A stretch of 64,000 bases of DNA from an uncultured Cellvibrionales bacterium (GTDB lineage: Bacteria; Pseudomonadota; Gammaproteobacteria; Pseudomonadales; GM7GCV1). The translations under genes and the position numbers were made by a program. Each line of letters opens with the position of its first letter. The first letter of the stretch is position 1. Shown in pieces: positions 48,459 through 60,118 of this stretch. Where the stretch lies: positions 20,708 to 84,707 of the forward strand of contig CAJXYP010000013.1 in the NCBI GenBank assembly GCA_913063225.1, in the 5' to 3' direction. Below the pieces are notes generated by a model. That model was not told where the DNA came from. It searched no databases and was given only the letters and a program-made list of their open reading frames with translations.

Positions 48459-49667
48459 TTAGGCTTTCTGAAATACCAAGCAGGCGTTAGTTCCGCCAAA
48501 GCCGAAGCTGTTGCTCATAATGCGTTCAACGGGCTGTTCAATGGTCTTGCGTAATATCGGGAGCCCTTCAGCATCTGGGTCTAACTCGGTAATATGAGCC
48601 GAACCTGATAGGAACCCACGCTCCATCATTATCAGGCTAAATACCGCTTCGTGCACTCCTGCAGCGCCCAGTGAGTGTCCAGAGATTGCCTTGGTAGAGC
48701 TGATATGCGGCACTTTGTCTGGAAATACGCCTTTAATCGCGCTTAGCTCTGCTGTGTCGCCAACGGGCGTGCTGGTACCATGAGTATTAATGTAGTCGAT
48801 ATCGCCATCTACAGTGGCCATAGCTTGCCTCATGCAGCGCATTGCGCCTTCGCCGCTTGGAGCAACCATGTCGTAGCCGTCGGACGTCGCACCGTAGCCG
48901 ACTATTTCGGCATAGATTTTCGCACCGCGGGCTTTTGCGTGTTCCCATTCTTCGAGAACTAGGCAGCCGCCGCCGGAAGAAATAACAAAGCCATCTCTTG
49001 TTGCGTCGTAGGGGCGTGAAGCGGTTTCTGGAGTGTCGTTGTACTTAGAAGACAAGGCACCCATTGCATCAAAAGAACCGGTTAGGTTCCAGTGAGACTC
49101 TTCACCGCCACCGGCAAATATAATGTCCTGCTTTCCGCTTTGAATAAGCTCTACCCCATTACCTATGCAATGAGAGCTTGTGGCACATGCGGAAGATATT
49201 GAGTAGTTAACTCCTTTGATCTTGAATGGAGTCGCAAGGCAGGCAGACACAGTGCTGCCCATAATCTGAGTCACCCGGTAGGGACCAGCGCGTTTGACTC
49301 CTTTAGTGCGGATAATATCGGCACACTCCACCTGACTGGCACAGGAAGTGCCGCCGGAGCCCATGATTATGCCGCTTTTCTCATTAGAGACCTGATCTTC
49401 GCTCAGTCCGGAATCTTGAATGGCGCGATCCATTGCAATGTATGCATAGGCAGCCGCATCGCCCATAAAGCGAAGCACCTTCCGGTCGATATGCTCGGAG
49501 GTATTGATATCTATTTTGGCGCCTACCTGACTGCGGAATCCTAGTTCGGCTTGCTCTTCATTGAAGGCAATGCCTGATTTCAGGTTGCGTAAAGAATCCG
49601 CAACGGTATCAAGATCGTTTCCCAAGCAGGAGACTATGCCCATACCTGTTACAGCTACTCTTCTCAT
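48459..49667 (-). CDS. fabB: 3-oxoacyl-ACP synthase I (FabB)
   Basis: A condensing enzyme that elongates unsaturated acyl-ACPs after FabA. The 402 residues show the Cys-His-His triad of KAS I/II: C161 in [15 protein letters not shown], His in [11 protein letters not shown] and His in [15 protein letters not shown]. It follows fabA with a 54-base gap, the fabA-fabB operon known in Pseudomonas, and ends at a terminator. Together they give the anaerobic route to unsaturated fatty acids. Confidence 0.95.
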   Translation of the reverse strand: MRRVAVTGMGIVSCLGNDLDTVADSLRNLKSGIAFNEEQAELGFRSQVGAKIDINTSEHIDRKVLRFMGDAAAYAYIAMDRAIQDSGLSEDQVSNEKSGIIMGSGGTSCASQVECADIIRTKGVKRAGPYRVTQIMGSTVSACLATPFKIKGVNYSISSACATSSHCIGNGVELIQSGKQDIIFAGGGEESHWNLTGSFDAMGALSSKYNDTPETASRPYDATRDGFVISSGGGCLVLEEWEHAKARGAKIYAEIVGYGATSDGYDMVAPSGEGAMRCMRQAMATVDGDIDYINTHGTSTPVGDTAELSAIKGVFPDKVPHISSTKAISGHSLGAAGVHEAVFSLIMMERGFLSGSAHITELDPDAEGLPILRKTIEQPVERIMSNSFGFGGTNACLVFQKA

Positions 49668-49721
49668 AATTAGCCTGTATGTTCCAAATAAAAGGAGGGT
49701 GTAAGAATATCAGATTGAGCG

Positions 49722-50249
49722 TTAATCTTCTGCGGCAAATAAGCCAACTCTAAGTCCTTTGGCGGCGTAGATTATGCCTTCTTCGGTTTCGACAGTGCCG
49801 TCAGCGATTCCCATTACCAATCCACGAGCAATAACTCTAGTGTAATCAATTCGGTACGTAATTTTTTTTGCCGTAGGCATAACTTGACCAGTAAATTTTA
49901 CTTGGCCAACACCAAGTGCTCGTCCGCGTCCGGGGTGACCAAGCCAACCCAGATAAAACCCAACCATTTGCCATAGAGCATCCAAGCCTAAGCAACCGGG
50001 CATAACCGGATCACCAGGAAAGTGGCATTGAAAGAACCACTGTGATGGATCGATATCCATTTCTGCAACCAGATGACCTTTGCCGTGCGAGCCACCGTCT
50101 GTACTCATCTCAATGATGCGGTCAACCATCAGCATTTCGCGTACTGGAAGTTGAGGGCGGCCGGGTCCAAATATCTGGCCGGTAGGATGTTGACGGATTT
50201 CCTCATCGGTATAAGAGGATTGCGTTGCAGGTAATATTGGGAGGTCCAT
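49722..50249 (-). CDS. fabA: 3-hydroxydecanoyl-ACP dehydratase/isomerase (FabA)
   Basis: It dehydrates 3-hydroxydecanoyl-ACP and isomerises trans-2- to cis-3-decenoyl-ACP, the branch point to unsaturated fatty acids. The 175 residues have the hot-dog fold with active-site H76 and D90 in [20 protein letters not shown]. It is first in the fabA-fabB operon, with a promoter about 30 bases upstream. Confidence 0.96.
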   Translation of the reverse strand: MDLPILPATQSSYTDEEIRQHPTGQIFGPGRPQLPVREMLMVDRIIEMSTDGGSHGKGHLVAEMDIDPSQWFFQCHFPGDPVMPGCLGLDALWQMVGFYLGWLGHPGRGRALGVGQVKFTGQVMPTAKKITYRIDYTRVIARGLVMGIADGTVETEEGIIYAAKGLRVGLFAAED

Positions 50250-50279
50250 TCAGGCCACTGTTTTGTTTGTAGGGTGCGC

Positions 50280-50307
50280 ATTGTAATGGGCGCGCAGAGT
50301 TTGTCTA
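50280..50307 (-). promoter_or_regulatory. Probable sigma70 promoter of fabA-fabB
   Basis: On the minus strand: -35 TAGACA (50302-50307), a 16-base spacer, -10 TACAAT (50280-50285). Transcription would start about 20 bases before the fabA ATG. No clear FabR/DesT-type palindrome is visible. Confidence 0.55.
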
Positions 50308-50455
50308 TATATGCCGATCTGAAAGGTGATTATAGTCGTTATTGAGGGGCTTCTATAAGCAAAATATATTAGCTATTGGAGAATTATTGAATAGAATCTA
50401 TCCCTCGCCGAGATTACGGCTTAATAACCTTATAAATACTAGTGGAGATTTACGC

Positions 50456-51058
50456 ATGTCAGTACTTGTTGGAAAACCAGCACCAGATTTTACCGCCGCG
50501 GCGGTACTTGGCTCAGGCGAAATTGTTGAAGATTTCCAACTAAGCCAAATTATCAGTGGCAAGAAAGCAGTGATTTTCTTCTACCCACTCGATTTCACCT
50601 TTGTATGTCCTTCTGAGCTTATTGCTTTTGACAACCGCGTTGAAGAATTCCAAAAACGTAATGTAGAAGTGATCGGTGTATCTATCGATTCTCAATTCAC
50701 TCACAGCGCATGGCGTAATACTCCGGTTAACGACGGCGGTATCGGCCCGGTTAAATACACACTGGTTGCGGATATCACACACCAAATTGCAAAAGACTAC
50801 GATGTTGAGTCTGCTGCTGGCGTTGCGTTCCGTGGATCTTTCTTGATCGACGAACAAGGTCAGGTTCGCCATCAGGTGGTTAATGACCTGCCTTTAGGTC
50901 GCAACGTTGACGAGATGCTGCGCATGGTTGATGCCCTCGCATTTCATCAAGAGCATGGTGAAGTCTGCCCAGCGGGCTGGACCGAAGGTGATGATGGTAT
51001 GAAAGCGGATGCCGAAGGCGTTGCTTCTTATCTAGCAGCTCACAAAGACGACCTATAG
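50456..51058 (+). CDS. Typical 2-Cys peroxiredoxin (AhpC/TSA family)
   Basis: A thiol peroxidase that reduces hydrogen peroxide and organic peroxides. From ATG 50456 (GGAG upstream) it has 200 residues, with peroxidatic C51 in DFTFVCPSE and resolving C171 in HGEVCPAGW, the Prx1/AhpC pattern. The frame stays open to TTG 50342, but those 38 extra residues are basic, unlike homologues, and lack a ribosome site. It is divergent from fabA and followed by a strong terminator. No clean OxyR site was found in the leader. Confidence 0.94.
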   Translation: MSVLVGKPAPDFTAAAVLGSGEIVEDFQLSQIISGKKAVIFFYPLDFTFVCPSELIAFDNRVEEFQKRNVEVIGVSIDSQFTHSAWRNTPVNDGGIGPVKYTLVADITHQIAKDYDVESAAGVAFRGSFLIDEQGQVRHQVVNDLPLGRNVDEMLRMVDALAFHQEHGEVCPAGWTEGDDGMKADAEGVASYLAAHKDDL

Positions 51059-51090
51059 AACAATCAAAATGTAGGTCATATTTTGATTAT

Positions 51091-51121
51091 AAAAAAACCG
51101 CGGTTTATCCGCGGTTTTTTT
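51091..51121. terminator. Strong bidirectional terminator between peroxiredoxin and uvrA
   Basis: A perfect 13-bp stem, seven A plus CCGCGG (51091-51103) with CCGCGG plus seven T (51109-51121), loop TTTAT. It ends both convergent genes. Confidence 0.96.
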
Positions 51122-51163
51122 ATGGGTTCTATTTTATAGCGTCTAATAAAGAGCAATAGGTTC

Positions 51164-54001
51164 TTAGGCCAACAACTTCTTAAGAAAATGGCCGGTTGAA
51201 GAATCCTTATTGGCTGCAATCTGCTGAGGGTTTCCTTCGGCAATAATTTGACCGCCACCGGCACCACCTTCAGGCCCCAAATCTATTATCCAGTCCGAGG
51301 TCTTGATTACATCGAGATTGTGTTCAATAACAACTACCGTATTGCCGCCTGCTCGAAGTTCATGCAATACGTCGAGTAGTAGTTTTATATCCTGAAAATG
51401 TAGACCGGTGGTTGGCTCGTCCAATATGTACAAGGTTTGTCCGGTATTACGTTTTGCCAGCTCTTTAGCAAGCTTCACGCGCTGGGCTTCTCCACCGGAA
51501 AGCGTGGTGGCGGACTGGCCAAGTTTTACATAGCTCAGCCCTACAGACATTAGCGTATCCAACTTGCGCTTAATTTTTGGCACCGCATCAAAAAATTCCA
51601 GAGCATCCTCAATAGTCATATCTAAAACTTGATGGATGCTCTTGCCCTTAAATTTAACTTCCAGGGTTTCTCGGTTATATCGCTTGCCGATACAGGTCTC
51701 ACAGGTCACATAAACGTCGGGTAGAAAATGCATTTCGACCTTGATAAGGCCGTCACCTTGGCATTTCTCGCAGCGACCGCCCTTAACATTGAAACTAAAG
51801 CGTCCTGGTTTATATCCGCGAGTTCTAGATTCCTGAGTTTCAGAAAAGATATCGCGAATTAAAGTAAAGAGTCCGGTATAGGTCGCGGGGTTAGATCGAG
51901 GTGTACGGCCTATGGGGCTCTGGTCGATATCCACGCAATTAATAAATTGGTCCAAACCCTCAATCGCATCATGGTCCGCAGCCTTGAGAGTGGTGGCTTT
52001 GTTCAGGGCCGTAGCTGCCAATGGGTAGAGCGTGTCATTGATAAGGGTCGACTTGCCAGATCCTGATACGCCGGTGATGCAGGTGAAACGACCAATGGGT
52101 AGCTTAAGCGTTACATTCTTTAGATTGTTTCCGCGCGCGCCGCTAAGCCTTAACCAACTTTTACTGTCTGGTAATTCCATCGGCGTCGGTGCCGTAATTT
52201 GGCGGCGACCACTCAGAAAATCTCCGGTTAAAGATTCTTTGCAGTCCAAAATATCCTGAACTCCACCCTGAGCAACAATATGCCCGCCGTGTACTCCAGC
52301 TCCAGGGCCAACATCAATTAGATAGTCGGCTGCGCGAATAGCTTCCTCATCATGTTCAACTACGATTACGGTATTGCCCAGATCCCTAAGGCGTCTTAGG
52401 GTACCGAGAAGCCGTTCGTTGTCTCTTTGGTGCAGGCCAATCGAGGGTTCATCGAGCACGTACATCACGCCAACCAAGCCCGCACCGATTTGGCTGGCTA
52501 GCCTGATGCGCTGAGCCTCGCCTCCTGAAAGCGTGTCAGCGCTGCGGTCTAAACTCAGATATCCCAGTCCAACATCTGCCAAAAAATACAGCCTATCGCC
52601 AATCTCCTTAAGGATCTTTTGACCAATAGCTTGCTGATTGCCTTTTAGGTCAAGCTGCTTAAAAAAGTCGACAGCCTGTTCCACGCTCAGCGCAGTGATA
52701 GTGGGTAAGGCGGTGTCTTTTACAAATACGTTTCTGGCCTCGAGGCAAAGTCGAGTGCCTTCACATTTATGACATGAGCTAGTGGTCATATACTTGCCAA
52801 GCTCATCGCGAACGGACTCCGATTCAGTCTCGCGATAGCGGCGACTAAAGTTTGGAATTATGCCCTCAAACTTATGGCGCCTTTTGTAGGTATCTCCACG
52901 ATCATTGATGTAAGTGATATCAATTTCGTCGTCTCCGGACCCTTCCAATACCGCTTTTTGGTGCGCTTCATCAAGCGCTTCAAAAGGCGTCTCTAGGCTA
53001 AAGCCATAATGCGCCGAAAGTGAGCTAAGCATCTGAAAGTAATATAAGTTTCTTCTGTCCCAACCACGAATCGCACCTTCGGCGATGCTGGCCTCTGGAT
53101 GCAATACTATTTTGGAATCGTCAAAAAACTGAGTAACTCCCAGGCCATCGCAACTTGGGCAGGCCCCTACGGGGTTGTTAAAAGAAAATAGTCTGGGTTC
53201 CAGTTCATTGAGACTGTAATCACATACAGGACAGGCAAACCGAGCGGAGAACACATGCTCTTTTTGGTTGTCATCCAGGTCGGCAACAATGGCAATACCG
53301 TCAGATAGTGCGATTGTCGTTTCAAGGGACTCTGCCAACCGTTGTTGAATATCTTCCCGCACGCGAAAACGATCAACTACTACTTCAATAGTATGGTTTT
53401 GGTTTTTATTGATTTCCGGCAGGTCATCCAAGTCAGTAACGATGCCGTCTATCCGAACCCGCACGTAACCTTCGCTTCGAAGTTGGGTCAATCTATGTGT
53501 ATGTTCGCCTTTACGGTTTCGAACAATGGGTGCCAGCAACTGTAAACGAGTCTCTGGCGGCATAGCCATAACCTGATCAACCATCTCGGTCACGGTTTGA
53601 GCGGCTAGAGGTTCGCCATGATCTGGGCATCTCGGTTCACCAATCCGGGCGAACAATAGTCGCAGGTAGTCATATATTTCAGTGACCGTGCCGACAGTAG
53701 AGCGGGGATTATGGGAAGTTGATTTTTGCTCGATCGAAATCGCTGGCGAAAGCCCTTCAATGCTGTCGACATCAGGTTTATCCATCATCGACAAAAATTG
53801 CCGAGCGTAAGCCGATAGAGATTCAACGTAACGACGTTGGCCCTCGGCATAAAGCGTATCAAACGCCAAAGAGGATTTGCCGGAACCGGATAAGCCGGTG
53901 ATAACTATCAGCTTTTCTCGCGGTATATCGAGATTTATGTTTTTCAGGTTGTGGGTTCTAGCGCCCCGGATTTCTATCGACTTCATGGGTTGGAAGGTCA
54001 T
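51164..54001 (-). CDS. uvrA: Excinuclease ABC subunit A
   Basis: The damage-recognition ATPase of nucleotide excision repair. The 945 residues have two ABC ATPase modules, with Walker [13 protein letters not shown] (about 34) and [13 protein letters not shown] (about 643), ABC signatures [15 protein letters not shown] and [15 protein letters not shown], and zinc-binding Cys sets (CPVCDYS...CPSCDG and CEKCQGDG...CETC). A LexA box overlaps a good promoter 158 bases upstream, consistent with SOS induction. Confidence 0.97.
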   Translation of the reverse strand: MTFQPMKSIEIRGARTHNLKNINLDIPREKLIVITGLSGSGKSSLAFDTLYAEGQRRYVESLSAYARQFLSMMDKPDVDSIEGLSPAISIEQKSTSHNPRSTVGTVTEIYDYLRLLFARIGEPRCPDHGEPLAAQTVTEMVDQVMAMPPETRLQLLAPIVRNRKGEHTHRLTQLRSEGYVRVRIDGIVTDLDDLPEINKNQNHTIEVVVDRFRVREDIQQRLAESLETTIALSDGIAIVADLDDNQKEHVFSARFACPVCDYSLNELEPRLFSFNNPVGACPSCDGLGVTQFFDDSKIVLHPEASIAEGAIRGWDRRNLYYFQMLSSLSAHYGFSLETPFEALDEAHQKAVLEGSGDDEIDITYINDRGDTYKRRHKFEGIIPNFSRRYRETESESVRDELGKYMTTSSCHKCEGTRLCLEARNVFVKDTALPTITALSVEQAVDFFKQLDLKGNQQAIGQKILKEIGDRLYFLADVGLGYLSLDRSADTLSGGEAQRIRLASQIGAGLVGVMYVLDEPSIGLHQRDNERLLGTLRRLRDLGNTVIVVEHDEEAIRAADYLIDVGPGAGVHGGHIVAQGGVQDILDCKESLTGDFLSGRRQITAPTPMELPDSKSWLRLSGARGNNLKNVTLKLPIGRFTCITGVSGSGKSTLINDTLYPLAATALNKATTLKAADHDAIEGLDQFINCVDIDQSPIGRTPRSNPATYTGLFTLIRDIFSETQESRTRGYKPGRFSFNVKGGRCEKCQGDGLIKVEMHFLPDVYVTCETCIGKRYNRETLEVKFKGKSIHQVLDMTIEDALEFFDAVPKIKRKLDTLMSVGLSYVKLGQSATTLSGGEAQRVKLAKELAKRNTGQTLYILDEPTTGLHFQDIKLLLDVLHELRAGGNTVVVIEHNLDVIKTSDWIIDLGPEGGAGGGQIIAEGNPQQIAANKDSSTGHFLKKLLA

Positions 54002-54158
54002 TTAAGCGAACCCGGCATTATGGGTAGCGGCCATATCAATGAGCAACCAAAATTAGACTTTTATCATGAAATATATTGCTAGTAAGGGTGCGCGTTAACT
54101 TGAGGGGCGACGCCTCGAGATTTGAAGCCACAGTTGAGATCTCAATAAATCAAAAAAA

Positions 54159-54174
54159 CTGTATAAATGTACAG
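54159..54174. promoter_or_regulatory. LexA (SOS) box
   Basis: CTGTATAAATGTACAG, i.e. CTG-N10-CAG with palindromic TGTA/TACA cores, a near-perfect match to the gammaproteobacterial LexA operator. It lies between divergent uvrA and a small exported-protein gene and overlaps the -10 of the uvrA-directed promoter. Confidence 0.88.
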
Positions 54175-54193
54175 TATTATGTATGCCTGTCAA
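54166..54193 (-). promoter_or_regulatory. Probable promoter of uvrA
   Basis: On the minus strand: -35 TTGACA (54188-54193), a 16-base spacer, -10 TACATT (54166-54171). The LexA box covers the -10. The leader to the uvrA ATG would be about 155 nt. Confidence 0.6.
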
Positions 54194-54212
54194 TCAGTGA
54201 GATCATCAGAGT

Positions 54213-54604
54213 ATGAATAACAGAATCAACATCCTTGCTTTGATCGGCGCCATCCTGGTTACACAATCTATATTGGCCTGTGAGGAAATTGCCGGTGTCT
54301 ATACAAGCGTTACCGAAAGTCACTCGAATTATCGAATAGAGATAAAAGCTGAAAACGTAGATTACCAGTTATCTATCTATGGGTATGACCTGATGATGCT
54401 CGACAGGAAGAGAGTCGAACGAAATCCGGTAGCTGTTCAAAAGTGGTAGAGGGCTATCTGCTGAAGTTCTCTGATGAAACGATTCGAATTACCCACCATG
54501 AATCTCTCAGCCACAGCTCGTTTGGGTACGAAGGTTCTTCACCGGGAATCACTGGTCGTTTTTATGACGGCCCAGACCTAGAATTATGGCAGTTTGACGA
54601 CTAG
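54213..54604 (+). pseudogene. Small exported protein, frameshifted near codon 77
   Basis: The first frame (54213-54449) gives a signal peptide (MNNRINILALIGAILVTQSILA) and about 55 more residues, ending QKW-stop. The second half reads cleanly in another frame from 54440 to TAG 54604 (KVVEGYLLKFSDETIRITHH onward to LELWQFDD). Adding one A to the four-A run at 54439-54442 joins them into 130 residues, so one base is missing, either as a real mutation or an assembly error. The product is not recognised. The stop lies inside a perfect 10-bp hairpin (54598-54621). It starts 39 bases after the LexA box. Confidence 0.6.
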
Positions 54605-54636
54605 CACCAAAGTGCTAGTCGCTAAGTTGAGTAGTT

Positions 54637-56916
54637 CTATTTTGTCTGCTGACTGTATTGAATATCCGCTACGGTTAAAGCGGTCATGTTGTATATGCCC
54701 CTTGGTGAAACAGAAGGGATCAAAATGTGCGTGCCTTTGTTTAGGCCAACCAGGCTGGGTCCAACCATTCGGGCTTTGGTTAGGCTGCGAATCATTCCCA
54801 AAGTAATACTCGCGGCATCCATATTTGGCATAACCAAGACATTGGCTGAACCTGTCAGTGGGGAATCGGAGTACATGCGGTTTCTGAATTCTTCGTTCTG
54901 AGAGGTAAGTGCATACATCTCTCCGTCGATCTGAGCATCGGGGTTTCGTGCTCTTAAGATCTCCGAGGCCGTTTTCATTTTTTTCGCGCCGGCATCGTCA
55001 TAACTGCCGTAGTCTGAGTGAGAGAGCAGGGCAACTTTAGGTTCAATATCAAACTTGCGCGCAAATCCCATGGCTTTCTCGGCACTGTTAACGATCTGGT
55101 CAACGCTTGGATCAACATGAACAAAGGGATCGGTCAAAAATAGAGGGCCAGATTCGTGCAGTACCGCTGCAACGGAGGTTAGGTTTTCTCTTATTTCTTC
55201 TGGAGCAAGCACGGGCAGCAGATAAGACAGATGACGATCAAAACGACCAACCTTGCCGCATATAAGTCCGTCAATCTCTCCTCTTTGGCGCATAAGTGCA
55301 CCTAATATTGTGCTGTTGGTGCGAACCTGAGTTTGTGCCATTTCTGGTGCTACGCCATGCCGTCCCATCAATGAGTGGTAGAGCTCAGAGTAGCTTCCGT
55401 CTGCATCGGCATTAGCAGGGCACACTACTTCGTAGTCCGTGCCTTCTTGCATGCGTAAACCGATATCCTCGATTTTTTCACGAATGATATCTGCTCGGCC
55501 AATCAGAACCGGCGATGTGACCTTCTCATCGACCACTACCTGCACCGCACGCAAAATATCTTCGTTCTCACCCTCGCCATAGGCGATACGGGTAGGGAAG
55601 GACTTAGCAATTTCAATCACAGGCTTCATGAAAATCCGGCTGCGATGATTAAACAGTTTTAGCTTCTGCGCGTAGGCGTCTAGATCGGCAATGGGCCGCG
55701 TAGCGACGCCACTTGCCATGGCAGCTTTAACTACAGCCAGAGGTACTTCTTCGATCAAGCGTGGGTCAAAGGGTTTTGGGATCAGGTATTCACGACCAAA
55801 CTTGAGCGACTCACCTTGGTAGGCTTCGGCAACTTTGTCACTAGTTTCTTTGTGCGCAAGGTCAGCAATGGCCTTAACACAGGCTTCTTTCATTGCTTCG
55901 TTAATGGTGGTTGCACCGCAATCCAATGCGCCCCGGAAAATAAAGGGGAAGCAAAGTACATTGTTAACCTGATTGGGATAGTCCGAGCGACCGGTAGCAA
56001 TGATCGCATCTGGGCGCGCAGCCCGTGCTTCTTCCGGCATGATTTCCGGTGTCGGGTTGGCCATAGCGAGAATCAACGGATCTCGCGCCATCTTTTTACA
56101 CATCTCGCCAGTCAACATTTTGGGAGCAGACAAGCCCAGGAATATATCGGCGTCCTGCATGGCGTCATCTAAAGTTCGCGCATCAGTTTCATTTGCGAAG
56201 GATTCTTTCCATGGGTTCATGCCTTCTTTACGGCCTTTATAGATCACGCCTTTGCGATCGATCATCAGTACGTTAGAACGCTTCAATCCCATACTAATTA
56301 ACAGGTCAACACAGGCAATACTGGCCGCACCGCTGCCAGAAACTACGAGTTTAACCTCTTCGATTTTTTTCTCAACGATGCGTAGACCGTTGTATACCGC
56401 CGCCGCCGAGCAAATTGCTGTGCCATGCTGATCATCATGGAAGACCGGAATATTCATCCGCTCCTTCAACTTCTGCTCAATAAAGAAACATTCCGGCGCT
56501 TTAATATCTTCTAGGTTTATGCCGCCAAAGGTCGGCTCTAAGGCCGCAACTACATCAACAAATCTGTCGATATCGGATTCATCTACTTCGATATCGAATA
56601 CGTCAATGTCGGCAAACTTTTTAAACAGTACTGCTTTACCTTCCATCACTGGTTTTGAGGCCAGTGCACCAATATTACCTAGACCAAGAACCGCTGATCC
56701 GTTAGTTACCACTCCGACTAGGTTTCCTCTAGCGGTGTACTTAGCCGCATTAAGCGGATCCTTAACGATTTCCTCACAGGGTTCGGCCACGCCTGGAGAA
56801 TAGGCTAGCGCTAAATCGTATTGGTTTGAGAGTGGTTTAGTAGGCTGTATGCACAGTTTTCCGCGGGTCGGAAACTCGTGGTAATCAAGTGCTTCAGTAC
56901 TTTTTTTGTCGGTCAT
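54637..56916 (-). CDS. maeB: NADP-dependent malic enzyme with phosphotransacetylase-like domain
   Basis: It decarboxylates malate to pyruvate, generating NADPH. The 759 residues combine a malic enzyme domain (about 1-430: [24 protein letters not shown], and the NADP fold [13 protein letters not shown]) with a C-terminal phosphate acetyltransferase-like domain (about 435-759: RIAYGEGE and [17 protein letters not shown]). In MaeB enzymes the second domain is regulatory and lacks full Pta activity. It stands alone on the minus strand, 28 bases upstream of rnt. Confidence 0.95.
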   Translation of the reverse strand: MTDKKSTEALDYHEFPTRGKLCIQPTKPLSNQYDLALAYSPGVAEPCEEIVKDPLNAAKYTARGNLVGVVTNGSAVLGLGNIGALASKPVMEGKAVLFKKFADIDVFDIEVDESDIDRFVDVVAALEPTFGGINLEDIKAPECFFIEQKLKERMNIPVFHDDQHGTAICSAAAVYNGLRIVEKKIEEVKLVVSGSGAASIACVDLLISMGLKRSNVLMIDRKGVIYKGRKEGMNPWKESFANETDARTLDDAMQDADIFLGLSAPKMLTGEMCKKMARDPLILAMANPTPEIMPEEARAARPDAIIATGRSDYPNQVNNVLCFPFIFRGALDCGATTINEAMKEACVKAIADLAHKETSDKVAEAYQGESLKFGREYLIPKPFDPRLIEEVPLAVVKAAMASGVATRPIADLDAYAQKLKLFNHRSRIFMKPVIEIAKSFPTRIAYGEGENEDILRAVQVVVDEKVTSPVLIGRADIIREKIEDIGLRMQEGTDYEVVCPANADADGSYSELYHSLMGRHGVAPEMAQTQVRTNSTILGALMRQRGEIDGLICGKVGRFDRHLSYLLPVLAPEEIRENLTSVAAVLHESGPLFLTDPFVHVDPSVDQIVNSAEKAMGFARKFDIEPKVALLSHSDYGSYDDAGAKKMKTASEILRARNPDAQIDGEMYALTSQNEEFRNRMYSDSPLTGSANVLVMPNMDAASITLGMIRSLTKARMVGPSLVGLNKGTHILIPSVSPRGIYNMTALTVADIQYSQQTK

Positions 56917-56944
56917 TTATAGCTCTTAAAGTTATTGCTAATGG

Positions 56945-57604
56945 TTATTGTTGTAGTCGATGCCATTTGTTGACTATTTTGCAGAATAATTCTGCCGTTT
57001 TTTCCGTGTCATAAGCGGCTGAATGTGCGGATTTAGAATCAAAGGGTATATTTGCTTCTTCGCAGGCACGGGCCAATACCGTTTGGCCGTATGCAAGTCC
57101 AGCGAGGGTGGCGGTGTCAAAACAGGAAAAGGGGTGAAAGGGGTTTCGCTTCATATCGCAGCGTTCACTAGCTGCATTTACAAACCCCAGATCAAAATGT
57201 GCGTTGTGAGCTACTAAAATGGCTCGCTTGCAGTTTTGAGATTTAAGTAGCTTTCTGATGGGCTGAAATATGTGGGTTAACGCTTCCTTCTCTGGAAGGC
57301 CCGCACGATCCGGGTTGTCTAAATTAATACCGGTAAATTGCAGCGCGCTGGCTTCGATATTCGCACCTTCAAAAGGCTCGACCTCGCACTCCAGTGTTTC
57401 TGAACAAAAAACTTCGCCATTCCCGTTCATCAAAATGGGTATGGCGGCAATTTCCAATAGCGCGTCCGTGGCTGACTTGAATCCGCCAGTTTCGACATCC
57501 ACCACTACCGGCAAATATCCACGGAATCGCTCAGCGATGGCGCCGTCAGCTACTTCAGGGTCAGGACGAGAAAACTCTCGTTCGAGCTCTAGGAAACTGT
57601 CCAT
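56945..57604 (-). CDS. rnt: Ribonuclease T
   Basis: A DEDDh 3'-5' exonuclease that trims tRNA and other stable-RNA ends. The 219 residues show motif [10 protein letters not shown] (about 33-41), motif II in [12 protein letters not shown], and motif [17 protein letters not shown]. Its ATG lies inside the 3' end of pyrC (16-base overlap), so the two are coupled; pyrC-rnt linkage is known from pseudomonads. Confidence 0.95.
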   Translation of the reverse strand: MDSFLELEREFSRPDPEVADGAIAERFRGYLPVVVDVETGGFKSATDALLEIAAIPILMNGNGEVFCSETLECEVEPFEGANIEASALQFTGINLDNPDRAGLPEKEALTHIFQPIRKLLKSQNCKRAILVAHNAHFDLGFVNAASERCDMKRNPFHPFSCFDTATLAGLAYGQTVLARACEEANIPFDSKSAHSAAYDTEKTAELFCKIVNKWHRLQQ

Positions 57605-58620
57605 AAAATCCTTTCGCCTGCTCTAATTGGTTTAAGTGTGCCTGTGCCTAGAGCAAGAGATTCTTCGACCTGCCACTCGGTTTTGACGAGCTCAATCTTG
57701 TCGGAATTTGGCTCTAATCCATAAAACGCGGGTCCGCTGAGGCTGGCGAAGGATTCCAGTCGATCAAGGGCGTCAGCCTCTTCAAAAACCTCAACATATA
57801 ACTCCAGAGCCGCGTGAGCTGTGTAACAACCAGCGCAGCCGCAATCAGCTTCTTTTTTGCCAATCGCATGGGGCGCCGAGTCAGTACCGAGAAAGAACTT
57901 TGGGCTCCCACTGATAGCCGCTTGAATCAAAGCGTTCTGATGAGAATTGCGCTTAAGAATGGGCAGGCAATAATAGTGGGGCCGAATGGCGCCAGCCAGC
58001 AAATGGTTGCGGTTAAAGAGCAGGTGATGAGCGGTAATAGTTGCCGCCAAATTGTCTGGTCCTTCGGTAACAAAGTCGACGGCATCGCGAGTAGTAATGT
58101 GCTCAAAAACTATTTTTAGCGCGGGAAAGTTTTTAACCAAAGGCGTCAGATGACGATCTATAAACGCAGCTTCGCGATCAAACAGATCTACATCATGATC
58201 TGTGACCTCACCGTGTATTAATAAGGGCATGCCGCTATCTTGCATGGTGTCGAAAACATCATTCAGATGGGAGAAGTCAGTCACTCCGGAATCGGAATTG
58301 GTTGTCGCACCTGCGGGGTAAAGTTTGCACGCGGCCAGAGTGCCATCGGCATAGCCTGCCGCCATATCTTTTGAATTGGTATTGTCGGTTAAATAGAGGG
58401 TCATCAACGGCTGCCAATTCGATCCCTCTGGGCGATGGCGCAATATGCGATCTCGATAGTCCGCGGCCAATTGCGTATTGGTTACCGGTGGCACTAGATT
58501 CGGCATAACAATGGATCGACCAAAATAACGTGCCGCGTCTGAAACCGTTAAGGCCAGAGAGGCGTCATCGCGAAGATGGGTATGCCAATCGTCGGGGCGG
58601 ATAATGCTAATTGAGGTCAT
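57589..58620 (-). CDS. pyrC: Dihydroorotase (class II, PyrC)
   Basis: A zinc amidohydrolase that closes the dihydroorotate ring, step three of pyrimidine synthesis. From ATG 58620 it has 343 residues (348 in E. coli): metal His pair H13/H15 in [11 protein letters not shown], the carboxylated Lys in [13 protein letters not shown], His in LIHGEVT and FEHITT, and the catalytic Asp in FLGTDSAPH. The frame stays open to TTG 58656, but AAGGA sits 6 bases before ATG 58620. It works downstream of CarAB, also in this window, and is divergent from argG. Confidence 0.95.
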   Translation of the reverse strand: MTSISIIRPDDWHTHLRDDASLALTVSDAARYFGRSIVMPNLVPPVTNTQLAADYRDRILRHRPEGSNWQPLMTLYLTDNTNSKDMAAGYADGTLAACKLYPAGATTNSDSGVTDFSHLNDVFDTMQDSGMPLLIHGEVTDHDVDLFDREAAFIDRHLTPLVKNFPALKIVFEHITTRDAVDFVTEGPDNLAATITAHHLLFNRNHLLAGAIRPHYYCLPILKRNSHQNALIQAAISGSPKFFLGTDSAPHAIGKKEADCGCAGCYTAHAALELYVEVFEEADALDRLESFASLSGPAFYGLEPNSDKIELVKTEWQVEESLALGTGTLKPIRAGERILWTVS

Positions 58621-58743
58621 CAAATTCCTTAAAAAGTCAGAAGCACCGGCTTCCAAAACGCTATCAGAGTGCTGTCAGAACGCAATGCTAACCAATTCGA
58701 CCATCTAATTCGATATCTTATTCACCACAATTCCCAGATAAGC

Positions 58744-58772
58744 TCGTCAAGAGCCCAAAGCATCGCTAGAAT
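58744..58772 (+). promoter_or_regulatory. Possible sigma70 promoter of argG
   Basis: -35 TCGTCA (58744-58749), a 17-base spacer, -10 TAGAAT (58767-58772), about 33 bases before the argG ATG. I see no convincing ArgR box. Confidence 0.4.
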
Positions 58773-58804
58773 AACCCGCCCAAATTACACCAAGGTAAAT
58801 ATCA

Positions 58805-60022
58805 ATGTCCGCAGTCAGTAAAGTCGTTTTAGCCTATTCCGGTGGCCTGGACACCTCGGTTATCGTGCGTTGGCTGCAAGACGAATATCAATGCGAAGTG
58901 GTTACATTCACTGCGGATATAGGCCAGGGCGAAGAAGTTGAACCCGCCAGAGCTAAAGCAAAAGCCCTAGGTGTGAAGGAAATCTATATTGAAGATCTGC
59001 GAGAAGATTTTGTAGCCAACTACGTATTCCCTATGTTTCGGGCGAATGCCATCTATGAGGGCGAATATTTGCTGGGTACTTCCATCGCGCGTCCGCTTAT
59101 AGCTAAACGCTTGGTTGAAATCGCTGAGGAAACCAACGCTGATGCAATATCCCACGGTGCGACGGGAAAGGGTAATGATCAGGTAAGGTTCGAATTAGGT
59201 GCCTATGCGCTTAGCCCGGGCATTCAGGTAATTGCTCCCTGGCGAGAATGGGATCTGACATCCAGAGAGACCCTGATGGCCTACTGTGCCGAGCGCAACA
59301 TTCCGGTTGATTTCTCTAGTGCCAAAAAGAAATCGCCTTTTTCTATGGACGCCAACCTTCTGCATATTTCCTATGAAGGCGGCAACTTGGAAGACCCTTG
59401 GTCAGAAGCAGAAGAAGATATGTGGCGCTGGTCGGTTTCTCCCGAAGCGGCACCGGATTCCTCTAGCTATATAGATATAGATTTTGTTAACGGCGACCCC
59501 GTTGCAATAGACGGGATTCAAAAAAGTCCGGCGACCTTATTGGAAGAGCTAAATAAAGTTGCGGGTGCTAACGGCATTGGTCGACTCGACCTGGTTGAAA
59601 ATCGTTATGTGGGTATGAAGGCGCGGGGTTGCTATGAGACTCCCGGCGGTACTATATTGTTAAAAGCGCATCGTGCCATTGAATCCATTACGTTGGATAG
59701 GGAAGTGGCACATCTGAAAGACGAGCTAATGCCTAGATATACATCCCTAATCTATAACGGTTATTGGTGGTCTCCTGAGCGCAAGATGCTTCAGGCCGCT
59801 ATCGATGACTCTCAGAAAGGTGTTAGCGGCAAGGTTCGCCTTAAACTCTACAAAGGCAACGTGATTGTTGCCGGTCGTCAGTCAGAAAACACGTTATTTG
59901 ACGACAAAATTGCTACTTTTGACGAAGATGATGGCGCCTACAATCAGGCTGATGCAGAGGGCTTTATCAAGCTGAACGCTCTACGCCTCAGAATTGCCGC
60001 GGGCAAGGGCCGAAAACTATAA
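58805..60022 (+). CDS. argG: Argininosuccinate synthase
   Basis: It joins citrulline and aspartate with ATP in arginine synthesis. The 405 residues have the PP-loop [12 protein letters not shown] (about 10-21), the citrulline/aspartate-binding [15 protein letters not shown] (about 117-131), and the C-terminal tetramerisation helix region. The length and sequence fit the standard bacterial type. It draws carbamoyl phosphate via the ornithine branch fed by CarAB. It is divergent from pyrC and followed by a bidirectional terminator. Confidence 0.96.
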   Translation: MSAVSKVVLAYSGGLDTSVIVRWLQDEYQCEVVTFTADIGQGEEVEPARAKAKALGVKEIYIEDLREDFVANYVFPMFRANAIYEGEYLLGTSIARPLIAKRLVEIAEETNADAISHGATGKGNDQVRFELGAYALSPGIQVIAPWREWDLTSRETLMAYCAERNIPVDFSSAKKKSPFSMDANLLHISYEGGNLEDPWSEAEEDMWRWSVSPEAAPDSSSYIDIDFVNGDPVAIDGIQKSPATLLEELNKVAGANGIGRLDLVENRYVGMKARGCYETPGGTILLKAHRAIESITLDREVAHLKDELMPRYTSLIYNGYWWSPERKMLQAAIDDSQKGVSGKVRLKLYKGNVIVAGRQSENTLFDDKIATFDEDDGAYNQADAEGFIKLNALRLRIAAGKGRKL

Positions 60023-60073
60023 TTTGTCGCTATCTCGGCGATGGGGTTTCGGCTTTGCCGTTATATGCATAAA

Positions 60074-60099
60074 AAAGGGTGCACACCGGTGCACCCTTT
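60074..60099. terminator. Bidirectional terminator between argG and the periplasmic peroxiredoxin
   Basis: An 11-bp stem AAAGGGTGCAC (60074-60084) / GTGCACCCTTT (60089-60099), loop ACCG. The T-tract is better on the minus strand (CCCTTTTTT), so it serves mainly the peroxiredoxin gene. Confidence 0.88.
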
Positions 60100-60118
60100 G
60101 TGTATCAATTCCCGATAA

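Noticed and set aside
50330..50455. OxyR-type site upstream of the 2-Cys peroxiredoxin
   Set aside because: ATAG/CTAT-like words occur, but not with the regular 7-base spacing of an OxyR operator.
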